The notes under the pieces were generated by a model that made no database searches, was not told the origin of the DNA, and saw only the letters and a program-made list of their open reading frames with translations. DNA of 53,763 nucleotides, taken from assembly GCA_002305415.1 (NCBI GenBank), contig DBQX01000029.1:1-53763 (forward strand), read 5' to 3'. Source of the DNA: Actinomycetales bacterium UBA1383. Its GTDB lineage: Bacteria > Actinomycetota > Actinomycetes > Actinomycetales > Actinomycetaceae. The translations under genes and the position numbers were made by a program. This document shows, one piece after another, positions 7,605 through 14,882 of the stretch (position 1 is the stretch's first letter; the number at the start of each line of letters is the position of its first letter).

Positions 7605-7934
7605 GAGCCCAGTGTCCTCCGTTTGCGCCAGAGGTGCGGTGGTTGGGACGCCGGCCAGCGAGCCGCCAGGCTGGGGCCGGACCACGGTGCGCAGGGACAC
7701 ACGTGGGATCGGGTGAGGTGACCGCGACTCAGACCAGTGGCGCCATTCCGTCGGATCACGGCGGCGGCGACCCTCTCGCAGTCACAGGTGTGTCCCTCCG
7801 CACCATGAGGGGCCAACGATCGACGGCCATGGGACGCCAGCAGAAGGACTCCACAGCGGAGACTGGTACCGCGAGATCCACAGCAACATCGGCACCCCTG
7901 GCCAGCGTGACGCCAGCCGGGAAGCCTGACGCCC
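7605..7934. other. Divergent intergenic region with inverted-repeat element
   Basis: 330 bases between the divergent glycerate kinase and AbiEi-DUF559 genes. No protein-like frame is present except accidental extensions of the neighbours. The middle third is occupied by the paired repeat at 7686-7804. Both promoters should be here, but no confident hexamers were identified. Confidence 0.5.
7686..7804. repeat. Paired 24-bp inverted repeat, copy 3 (intergenic, 119 bp)
   Basis: Arms at 7686-7709 (GGTGCGCAGGGACACACG then TGGGAT) and 7781-7804 (GTCACAGGTGTGTCCC then TCCGCACC) face each other. The whole unit is in the opposite orientation to copies 1 and 2. No target-site duplication is obvious at the flanks (ACCAC and ATGAG). 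It could be a palindromic mini-element, an RNA hairpin, or a two-site operator for the divergent promoters. Confidence 0.55.
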
Positions 7935-8834
7935 ATGGATGTCGATCGGAGGCTCCGGGAGTTCCACGGCGCCGCGCGGTTCAAGGACCTGGTGGCCAAC
8001 ACCACGGAGGCACGAATCCTCGAGCGTGCCGTCGGCTCCGGAACCGTACTGAGGCACGCACACGGGGTCTACGCCCTGCCGAACGCCGACCTGGCCGTGG
8101 TGGCCGCACGCGTGTGCAGGGGCCGGATCACCGCGAAGACTGCAGTCGGCCTGATCCCCGGTTGCGATGTCGATGACCGCGACGTGTTCCACGTCGAGGT
8201 CCCACGGAACTGCTCCGCTCCGAGAACACGACGCGTCAACGGAACACGGATCGTCGTCCACCGCCACGTGTTCGGGATACACCCCGATCCTGCCGACGAG
8301 CCCGTGGTCCCACTCTCGCGCGCGGTCGCACAGATGTTCCGCGGTCCTGAGCTGGTGGACGCTGTCATCGCAGCCGACGCGCTGCTCACCCGAGGCCTGG
8401 TCACCCGCGGTGACCTGCGCGCCGAGTTGTCGAGCCGCGAGCGCAGGTTCGTCGCCTGGGCCCTGGACCACGTGAGCGAGCGTGTGGCATCGCCCCTTGA
8501 GACCACCGCCCGCCTGATCCTTGCCGCAGCGGGCTTCCGGTCAGAGGCGAACGTCGAGATTGCAGGCGTGGGATTCGTGGACCTGTTGGTCGAGGGCCGC
8601 GTGGTCCTCGAGCTGGACGGCCACTCCTACCACTCCGACGCCGTCCAGTTCATCGCGGACCGGCAGCGCGACCGGAGGCTTCACCTCCTTGGCTACCACG
8701 TGCTGCGCTACGCCAGCGACGAGCTGACATGGCGTTCCAACAGCATCGCGGCAGACGTCGCCGGCGTGCTCGCGCGCGAAGGCCCTCCCCCACCTCCCCT
8801 GAGGCCGGAGGCCGACCTACCATGGGCTCCATGA
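7935..8834 (+). CDS. AbiEi-type antitoxin domain fused to DUF559 endonuclease-like domain
   Basis: 299-residue protein of a type widespread in Micrococcales. The N-terminal about 80 residues resemble the AbiEi/type IV antitoxin winged-helix domain (GTVLRHAHGVYALP is the family hairpin). The C-terminal about 110 residues form a DUF559/Vsr-like PD-(D/E)XK fold, with VVLELDGHSYH supplying the acidic metal ligands, then DRQRDRRLHLLGYHVLRY. There is no adjacent AbiEii nucleotidyltransferase toxin. The ATG at 7935 begins the domain. The stop overlaps the pncA start by 13 bases. Its role (regulator, nuclease or orphan defence gene) is not established. Confidence 0.8.
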   Translation: MDVDRRLREFHGAARFKDLVANTTEARILERAVGSGTVLRHAHGVYALPNADLAVVAARVCRGRITAKTAVGLIPGCDVDDRDVFHVEVPRNCSAPRTRRVNGTRIVVHRHVFGIHPDPADEPVVPLSRAVAQMFRGPELVDAVIAADALLTRGLVTRGDLRAELSSRERRFVAWALDHVSERVASPLETTARLILAAAGFRSEANVEIAGVGFVDLLVEGRVVLELDGHSYHSDAVQFIADRQRDRRLHLLGYHVLRYASDELTWRSNSIAADVAGVLAREGPPPPPLRPEADLPWAP

Positions 8835-9406
8835 AACGAGCCCTGATCATCGTGGACGTCCAGCCGACCTTCTGCGAGGGAGGCGCTCTCGCCGTCGAGG
8901 GTGGGAACGCGGTCGCCGAGCGGATCGCGGCCTTCGTCGCCGGGCACCGCGACGCCTATGACTACATCGCCACCACCCAGGACTGGCACATCGACCCGGG
9001 TGCGCACTTCTCCGAGACCCCCGACTTCGTGGACACCTGGCCGCCCCACGGCGTGGCCGGCACCGCGGAGGCCGAACTGCACCCCGCCCTGACGGGCATC
9101 GATGCGGACGCGGCCGTCAAGAAGGGCCAGTACGCCGCGGCGTACTCCGGCTTCGAGGGCCTGGATGCCACCGGGACCTCCCTCGCCGCCCTCCTCGCGA
9201 CCGCCGGCGTGACCGCCGTGGACGTGGTGGGGATCGCCGAGTCGCACTGCGTGAAGGAGACCGCCCTCGACGCCGTGCGCGAGCAGCTTCCCACCCGCGT
9301 CCTCACCGACCTGACCGTGCCCGTCACCCCGGAACTGGGCGAGGCCGCCCGCGACCGCATGCGCACCGCCGGCGTGGAACTGGTGACGTCCGAGGCCATC
9401 GACTGA
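8822..9406 (+). CDS. pncA: Nicotinamidase (PncA family isochorismatase-like hydrolase)
   Basis: Hydrolyses nicotinamide to nicotinate in NAD salvage; 194 residues, cytosolic. The catalytic triad is visible: Asp in ALIIVDVQPTFCEGG, Lys in VKKGQYAAAY, and the nucleophile Cys in VGIAESHCVKETALDA. Metal-site residues include the DWHIDPGAHF block (D and two H). The ATG at 8822 has GGAGG 10 nt upstream; ATG 8831 is an alternative that gives MKRALIIVDVQ. It overlaps the end of the AbiEi-DUF559 gene, so the two are probably co-transcribed. Confidence 0.93.
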   Translation: MGSMKRALIIVDVQPTFCEGGALAVEGGNAVAERIAAFVAGHRDAYDYIATTQDWHIDPGAHFSETPDFVDTWPPHGVAGTAEAELHPALTGIDADAAVKKGQYAAAYSGFEGLDATGTSLAALLATAGVTAVDVVGIAESHCVKETALDAVREQLPTRVLTDLTVPVTPELGEAARDRMRTAGVELVTSEAID

Positions 9407-9448
9407 CTCTCGGAGGCGCCCACGAGGAACCGGCGGTGAGGCCGTCGC

Positions 9449-10285
9449 TTACCGTTCGAGCGCGGCCTCGTAGAGTTCCCGCCGGGAGACCCCACTCTCC
9501 TCGCTGACCACTCCGGCGGCGTCCTTCAGCCGCATCCCCTTGTCCACGAGCGTCCGCACCCGCGCCACCAGCGCGGCCGAATCCACGGCCCCTTCCTCCG
9601 CACCGGCGACGACGATGGTCACCTCCCCGAGCACGCCGTCGGCGAGTTCGTGCGCCAGATCCCCGACCGGCCCGCGCCGCACCTCCTCGTGGGTCTTGGT
9701 GAGTTCGCGGCACACGGCCACCTGCCGGTCCGCGCCGAACGCCGCCGCCATGTCCACCAGGGTCTCCCCCACCCGCCGCGGGGACTCGAAGAAGATCATG
9801 GTCCGCCGCTCGCCGGCGAGCGCCCCGAGGGCCCGGCGCCGCTCCCCCGCCTTCCGGGGCACGAAGCCCTCGAAGCAGAACCTGTCCGACGCGATCCCGG
9901 AAACGGCCAGTGCGGTCAACGCGGCGGAGGGCCCCGGCAGGGCCGAGACCCGCACCCCGGCGTCGATGGCGGCACGCACCAGCCGGAAGCCGGGGTCGGA
10001 GACCGTGGGCATCCCCGCGTCCGAGACCACCACCACGAAGCGTCCCTCCCGCGCCGCGGCCACCAGCTCAGCGGCCCGCTCGGCCTCGTTGTGCTCGTAC
10101 AACGAGACCACGCGTGCAGAGATGGGCACGCCCATCCGCCCGGCAAGGTTGAGGAAACGGCGCGTATCCTCCGCGGCGATCAGGTCCGCGGACTCGAGGG
10201 CCTCGCGGAGCCGGGGCGGTGCGTCGTCGGTGTCGCCGATCGGGGTGGCAGCGAGAAGGACGAGGCCCTCGGTCGGGATGTTCAC
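9449..10285 (-). CDS. rsmI: 16S rRNA (cytidine-1402-2'-O)-methyltransferase RsmI
   Basis: Methylates the 2'-O of C1402 in 16S rRNA using SAM; TP-methyltransferase fold, 278 residues. Signature motifs are LLAATPIGDTDDAPPRL at the N-terminus, AAEDTRRF, VVVVSDAGMPTVSDPGF, VSALPGPSAALTAL, FEGFVPRK, and IFFESPRR, followed by the C-terminal HTH-like tail common to RsmI. GTG at 10285 is preferred over GTG 10303 because GGAG lies about 9 nt upstream of it. The gene is divergent from the protein mannosyltransferase, a frequent actinobacterial arrangement. Confidence 0.95.
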   Translation of the reverse strand: MNIPTEGLVLLAATPIGDTDDAPPRLREALESADLIAAEDTRRFLNLAGRMGVPISARVVSLYEHNEAERAAELVAAAREGRFVVVVSDAGMPTVSDPGFRLVRAAIDAGVRVSALPGPSAALTALAVSGIASDRFCFEGFVPRKAGERRRALGALAGERRTMIFFESPRRVGETLVDMAAAFGADRQVAVCRELTKTHEEVRRGPVGDLAHELADGVLGEVTIVVAGAEEGAVDSAALVARVRTLVDKGMRLKDAAGVVSEESGVSRRELYEAALER

Positions 10286-10345
10286 GCCCCCAGTCTCCCG
10301 CACGCAGCTGACGGGTGGGGCGCGGAGCGGGCGCCGGCGTCTGCC

Positions 10346-10351
10346 TAGAAT
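10346..10351 (+). promoter_or_regulatory. -10 element for a probably leaderless pmt transcript
   Basis: TAGAAT at 10346-10351 ends 6 nt before the GTG start at 10358, which would place the transcription start at or next to the start codon. No Shine-Dalgarno precedes the GTG, which fits leaderless translation, common in actinobacteria. Confidence 0.45.
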
Positions 10352-10357
10352 TCAGGG

Positions 10358-12127
10358 GTGAGTTCCGCCGGCGCGCCCGAGGAGACGCGCCCGCGTCTCG
10401 TCGTGGAGCGCGAGCTCGACCGCGAGAACCGCTACCGCGGCATGCTCGGCCTCGCCCCGCTGGGCCACCGGCTCGCGGCGAACGTCCGGCTGTGGGCCTG
10501 GCTCGGCCCGCTGCTCATGATGGTGCTCGGCGGCGTGCTGCGCCTCGCGAACCTTGACCACCCCGCGGAACTGGTCTTCGATGAGACCTACTACGTCAAG
10601 GACGCCTTCACCCTCGACCAGTACGGGTACGCCACCCAGTGGGAACCCGACGACGAGGAGGAGGGCCCGAACGCCAACTTCGTCGCCGGGGACTACCACG
10701 AAATGACGGACGATCCGGCGTATGTGGTGCACGGCGACGTCGGGAAGTGGCTGATCGCCCTCGGGATGCGGCTGTTCGGCGCGGACACCGGCCTGGGCTG
10801 GCGCTTCGCGGTGGCGATCGCGGGCACGCTCACGATCCTGCTCGTGGGGCGGATCGCGTTCCGGCTGTTCCGCTCCGCCCTCCTCGCCACGGCGGCCGCG
10901 GCGTTCATCGCGCTGGACGGGGTCTCGATCACCCACTCCCGCACGGCCCTCCTCGATGGCTTCCTCACCCTGTTCGTGCTCGTGGGGTTCTGGGCGCTGC
11001 TCAAGGACCGGGAACTCAGCCGCGCCCGGCTGGCCACGCGGTACGCCCGGGCCCGCAACCCCTTCGCCGACCCCTGGGGTCCACCCACCGGGGTTCGCTG
11101 GTGGATGGTCGTGGCGGGGATCGCGCTCGGCGTGGCCGCCGGGGTCAAGTGGTCGGGCCTGTACGCAGCCGCGGCGTTCGGGATCACCGCGTTCCTGTGG
11201 GAGGTCCAGGCCCGTCGCGCCGCGGGCGCGCGCCTGTGGATCGGCGCAGGCGTCTTCCGGGGCGGCATGCCGGCGTTCCTCGCCCTCGTCCCCACCACGA
11301 TCCTCACCTACGTGGCCACCTGGTTCTCCTGGTTCCGGGCCGAGAACTCCTACCTCCGCCAGTGGGCCGCCGAGCGCCGTGCCTCCGGCGAGGACCTCCC
11401 GCGTGCCTGGCTCCCGGACTCGCTCAACTCCTTCGTTGAGTACCACCTCCAGATGCTGCGGTTCCACAGCAACCTGGACTCCGAGCACTCCTACATGGCC
11501 TCGCCCCTCGGCTGGCTCCTCCAGATCCGCCCCACCTCCTTCTACTGGCGGGACCTCACCAAGGAGGGCGTGGACGTGGACTGCGGGGCGGACCGGTGCG
11601 TCCAGGCGATCACGTCGGTGGGCAATCCGGTCCTGTGGTGGGCGGGTTTCCTCGCCCTCGCTCTCGTGCTGTGGATGGCGTTCCGCCGTGGCGACTGGCG
11701 CGCCCAGGCGATCGTCGCGGGCTACGCCGGCACCTACCTGCCGTGGTTCCTCTTCCTCGATCGCACCGTGTTCACCTTCTACACCGTGGTGATCGCCCCC
11801 TTCGTGGCCCTCGCCGTCACCTACGCGCTCGGCCTGATGAGCCACCGCCTCCCGCTGTACGATCCCGCCGACCCCTCCGGCCGCGCCGGCCCCGCGTGGC
11901 TCGCCCTCCGCGTGCCCATCCTCAGCCGGTCCGAGGGACGACGACGGCGCCGCCCCGCCCTCCGCCGGCTCACCCCGGCGGTATCGCGCCGAGTCGGGGT
12001 GGTGACCTTCGCGGTGGTGGTGGGGCTCCTGGTGCTGCTGGCCGCCCTCTGGTGGCCGATCTGGTCCGCCCTGACCGTTCCGTACTGGTTCTGGCACCTG
12101 CACATGTGGATGCCGTCCTGGGTGTAG
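10358..12127 (+). CDS. pmt: Dolichyl-phosphate-mannose-type protein O-mannosyltransferase
   Basis: GT39-family polytopic membrane enzyme. It transfers mannose from polyprenyl-phosphate mannose to Ser/Thr of exported proteins at the outer face of the membrane. The 589-residue protein has the conserved acidic pair in LVFDETYYVKDAF near residue 70, WRFAVAIAGTLTILLVGRI, DGVSITHSRTALLDGFL, GVAAGVKWSGLYAA, HPxxS-like SYMASPLGWLLQ, and about ten hydrophobic helices, ending in PYWFWHLHMWMPSWV. An acidic insertion (EPDDEEEGPN) follows the first loop. The start is GTG with an adjacent TAGAAT. Proline- and Ser/Thr-rich exported proteins such as those at 915-3449 are plausible substrates by inference only. 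Confidence 0.94.
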   Translation: MSSAGAPEETRPRLVVERELDRENRYRGMLGLAPLGHRLAANVRLWAWLGPLLMMVLGGVLRLANLDHPAELVFDETYYVKDAFTLDQYGYATQWEPDDEEEGPNANFVAGDYHEMTDDPAYVVHGDVGKWLIALGMRLFGADTGLGWRFAVAIAGTLTILLVGRIAFRLFRSALLATAAAAFIALDGVSITHSRTALLDGFLTLFVLVGFWALLKDRELSRARLATRYARARNPFADPWGPPTGVRWWMVVAGIALGVAAGVKWSGLYAAAAFGITAFLWEVQARRAAGARLWIGAGVFRGGMPAFLALVPTTILTYVATWFSWFRAENSYLRQWAAERRASGEDLPRAWLPDSLNSFVEYHLQMLRFHSNLDSEHSYMASPLGWLLQIRPTSFYWRDLTKEGVDVDCGADRCVQAITSVGNPVLWWAGFLALALVLWMAFRRGDWRAQAIVAGYAGTYLPWFLFLDRTVFTFYTVVIAPFVALAVTYALGLMSHRLPLYDPADPSGRAGPAWLALRVPILSRSEGRRRRRPALRRLTPAVSRRVGVVTFAVVVGLLVLLAALWWPIWSALTVPYWFWHLHMWMPSWV

Positions 12128-12335
12128 GCCGCATGTGAAGAACCGCGCACAACATTGCCAAGAACCTGCCCACTCTTTCCCAGCCGTTTCCCAGCTTCAC
12201 GCGACATGATCTATCCATCAGCCGATCCGAGCTTCTGAGGGGATTCGTAGGTGAGGCTGAGAGGGTCAAGTGACACGTGATCCTCGGGGCCGCCGGACTG
12301 AGGGGAATGGCGGCCACGGGCTCTGATGCCCGTCA

Positions 12336-12382
12336 ATGGTGACAGCCCCCGGCGTTCCTCCCTACGCCGGGGGCTTCACCAT
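12336..12382 (+). terminator. Long hairpin after pmt (18-bp stem with one bulge)
   Basis: ATGGTGA-C-AGCCCCCGGCG at 12336-12354 pairs with CGCCGGGGGCTTCACCAT at 12365-12382 around a 10-nt loop. The inner 11 bp are perfect GC-rich stem. It could end the pmt transcript from the plus side; no U-tract follows. Confidence 0.6.
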
Positions 12383-12459
12383 GTCCCGCGGCTTCGCCGA
12401 GCTTCGGGAGGTACGTTGCATGGCGCCTCCCCCACGACCCCGGGGCTTCACCACGTCCC
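12370..12459 (+). repeat. 18-bp direct repeat GGGGCTTCACCAYGTCCC
   Basis: GGGGCTTCACCATGTCCC at 12370-12387 recurs with one change as GGGGCTTCACCACGTCCC at 12442-12459. The first copy is the right arm of the hairpin at 12336-12382. The second has no full partner arm, so it may be a decayed second hairpin or a protein-binding site upstream of the P-type ATPase. Confidence 0.5.
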
Positions 12460-12494
12460 CCACTCCGCGAGTAGCGTGAGCGCTGGAGGTTCTC

Positions 12495-14882
12495 GTGACA
12501 GGGCTGACGGCCGCGGAGGTCCGCGAACGCGTGGCAGCGGGCCGGACGAACACGGTCCGGACACGCACGAGCCGGCCGGTGGCGGAGATCCTCCGCACGA
12601 ACCTGCTGACGTGGTTCAACCTCGTGCTCGGCACCCTGCTGGTGTTGATCCTCCTGTACGGCTCCTGGCGGGACGGACTGTTCGGGCTCGTCCTGGTGGC
12701 CAACTCCGCGATCGGCATCGCCCAGGAACTCCGCGCAAAGCGCACCCTCGACCGGCTCGCCCTGATCACCGCCCCCCGCGCGACGGTCATCCGGGACGGC
12801 ACCCCCACGGAGGTGGCGGTGGCGGACGTGGTGCTGGACGACGTCGTCGCGCTCGGTCCCGGCGACCAGCTCGTGGTGGACGGCGAGGTGCTCTCCGCCA
12901 CGGGCCTCGAACTCGACGAGTCCGCCCTCACCGGCGAGGCGAACCCGGTGTCCAAGATGACACGCGACGAGGTCCGTTCCGGGAGCTTCGTGGTCGCCGG
13001 CAGCGGTCTGTGCCGCGCCACCGCGGTGGGAGAGGACGCCTGGGCGGCGCGCGTGGAGCGGATCGGCCGCCGGTTCACCCGCGCCGACTCGGAGATCATG
13101 CGCGGCATCACGGCTGTGCTGCAGGTGATCGGGGTGCTGCTCGTGCCGGTGGGGGCGCTCACGATCGCGCGCAACACCCAGGGCGCCGAGACCGCCACCG
13201 CGGTCACGGACACCGTGGCCGCACTGGTGGCGATGGTGCCCGAGGGATTGGTCCTCCTCAGCAGCGTCGCATTCGCGGTCTCCGGGCTCGCACTCGCCCG
13301 GCGCCATGTCCTGGTCAACGAGCTCCCGGCCGTGGAACTCCTCGCGCGCACCGACGTGGTCTGCGTGGACAAGACGGGCACCCTCACCGAGCGGGAGCCC
13401 ACCTTCGGCCGCTTCGTGCCGCTCGACGCGACCGCCGATGCCACTCGCCCTGCCGACGTCGCCCTCCCCGCCGATGCCGGCCTGCACGCGGATGCCGCCC
13501 TGCACGCCCTCGGTGCCCTTGCCCGTGCCGATCCGAACCCCAACGCCACCCTCCGCGCGATCGCCGCGGCCGTCCCGCCGTCGCCGGGCTGGGAGGCCAC
13601 CGGTACCGTGCCGTTCTCCTCGGCCCGGAAGTGGAGCGCCGCCGACCTCGGCTCCCACGGCACCTGGGTGCTCGGCGCACCCGACGTGCTCCTGGCGGCG
13701 TCCCCCAACCCGGGAACGGGCGCCGTGCTCGCCGACCTCGTCGCGCAGAACCTCCGCGTCCTCCTGCTGGCGCGAGCTGACCTACCACCCGTCGACGACA
13801 CCCTGCCCACGTCCCTCCGCCCCGCCGGCTTCGTGGTCCTCACCGAGCGGATCCGTCCGGACGCCGCGGACACCGTCGCCTACCTCGCCGCCCAGGGCGT
13901 CGGCCTGCGCGTCATCTCCGGCGACGACGCCCGCACCGTGGCGGCGGTGGCCGCGGCGGTGGGTGTGCGGGGCGACGTCGTCGATGCCCGCGACCTCGAC
14001 GACGACGCAATCCCGGCGGCGATGGCCCGCGGCGTGGTGTTCGGGCGGGTGTTGCCGGAGCAGAAGTCCGGGATGCTGCGGGCGCTGCGCCGGCAGGGCC
14101 ACACCGTGGCCATGACTGGCGACGGCGTCAACGACGTCATCGCCCTCAAGGAGGCCGACCTGGGGATCGCGATGGGGTCGGGAGTACCGGCGGCACGGGC
14201 GGTGGCGCAGGTGGTGCTCCTGGACGACGCGTTCGCCTCCGTGCCCCACCTCATGGCCGAGGGGCGCCGCGTGGTCACCAATGCGGAACGGGTGGCGAAC
14301 CTGTTCCTCACGAAGTCGGTGTGGGCGGGCCTGGTGGCGGTGACGGTCGCGGCGCTCGACCTGTCCTACCCGTCCCTGCCACGGCAGGTGACGCTCGCCG
14401 GGTCCCTGGCCATCGGGATCCCGGCCTTCTTTCTCGCCCTCGACACGAAGGCCCGCCCCTACCGGCCCGGCTTCGTCCGGCGGGTGCTGCGGTTCGCGGT
14501 GCCCGCGGGCGTGGTGATGACGACGGCGGTGCTCGGGACGGTCGCGGCGGCCGGCGCGGCCGGGCTCGCGCTCGCGGAGACGCGCGTGCTCACCACGATC
14601 GTGCTGCTGCTCGTGGGCCTGGGGGTCCTCGCCGTGCTCGAGTGGCCCCTCACCGGGTGGCGGGCCGCGGTGGTGGCGGCGATGGCGCTGGCCGGCGCGC
14701 TCGCGTTCGTGATCCCGCCCGTGCGCGACTTCTTCGCCCTCGCCCCGCCCGCGCCGGCGTGGCTGGCGGGGACGGTGGGGCTCTCGACGGTGGCGGTGGC
14801 GGCGGTCGCGGCCCTGACGCGGGGCGTGCGCCGCGACCGCGTCAGTCCTTCGGCTCCTCCGCCTTCCCGACCTTCTGAGTGA
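12495..14882 (+). CDS. Cation-transporting P-type ATPase, CtpE-like
   Basis: Membrane P-type ATPase of 795 residues. Hallmarks in order are a cytosolic actuator with ALTGEANPV, the membrane segment MVPEGLVLL with the PEGL motif of the metal path, the phosphorylation site VDKTGTLTERE, the hinge MTGDGVNDVIALKEADLGIAMG, and a C-terminal bundle of about six helices. The architecture and PEGL motif match actinobacterial CtpE (a Ca2+ transporter in mycobacteria) better than copper or zinc pumps, which need CPC; the ion here is inferred. The start is GTG with GGAGG 7 nt upstream. The last 41 bases overlap the oppositely transcribed Pro-rich membrane protein gene, an unusual convergent coding overlap. 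Confidence 0.88.
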   Translation: MTGLTAAEVRERVAAGRTNTVRTRTSRPVAEILRTNLLTWFNLVLGTLLVLILLYGSWRDGLFGLVLVANSAIGIAQELRAKRTLDRLALITAPRATVIRDGTPTEVAVADVVLDDVVALGPGDQLVVDGEVLSATGLELDESALTGEANPVSKMTRDEVRSGSFVVAGSGLCRATAVGEDAWAARVERIGRRFTRADSEIMRGITAVLQVIGVLLVPVGALTIARNTQGAETATAVTDTVAALVAMVPEGLVLLSSVAFAVSGLALARRHVLVNELPAVELLARTDVVCVDKTGTLTEREPTFGRFVPLDATADATRPADVALPADAGLHADAALHALGALARADPNPNATLRAIAAAVPPSPGWEATGTVPFSSARKWSAADLGSHGTWVLGAPDVLLAASPNPGTGAVLADLVAQNLRVLLLARADLPPVDDTLPTSLRPAGFVVLTERIRPDAADTVAYLAAQGVGLRVISGDDARTVAAVAAAVGVRGDVVDARDLDDDAIPAAMARGVVFGRVLPEQKSGMLRALRRQGHTVAMTGDGVNDVIALKEADLGIAMGSGVPAARAVAQVVLLDDAFASVPHLMAEGRRVVTNAERVANLFLTKSVWAGLVAVTVAALDLSYPSLPRQVTLAGSLAIGIPAFFLALDTKARPYRPGFVRRVLRFAVPAGVVMTTAVLGTVAAAGAAGLALAETRVLTTIVLLLVGLGVLAVLEWPLTGWRAAVVAAMALAGALAFVIPPVRDFFALAPPAPAWLAGTVGLSTVAVAAVAALTRGVRRDRVSPSAPPPSRPSE

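Larger units (their letters stand above)
12128..12494. other. 367-base gene-less region between pmt and the P-type ATPase
   Basis: No frame resembling a protein. The first about 200 bases are somewhat less GC-rich and unstructured to the eye. The second part holds a long near-perfect inverted repeat (12336-12382) and a second copy of its outer edge 72 bp further on. I could not match the sequence to a known riboswitch class. The P-type ATPase Shine-Dalgarno (GGAGG, about 12484) closes the region. Confidence 0.5.

Noticed and set aside
7686..7804. Insertion sequence or transposon ends
   Set aside because: No transposase frame fits inside 71 bases and no target duplication is visible; kept only as a repeat element.
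12128..12335. Riboswitch or small RNA before the P-type ATPase
   Set aside because: No recognised class or clear conserved fold could be drawn by eye; left as a gene-less stretch.
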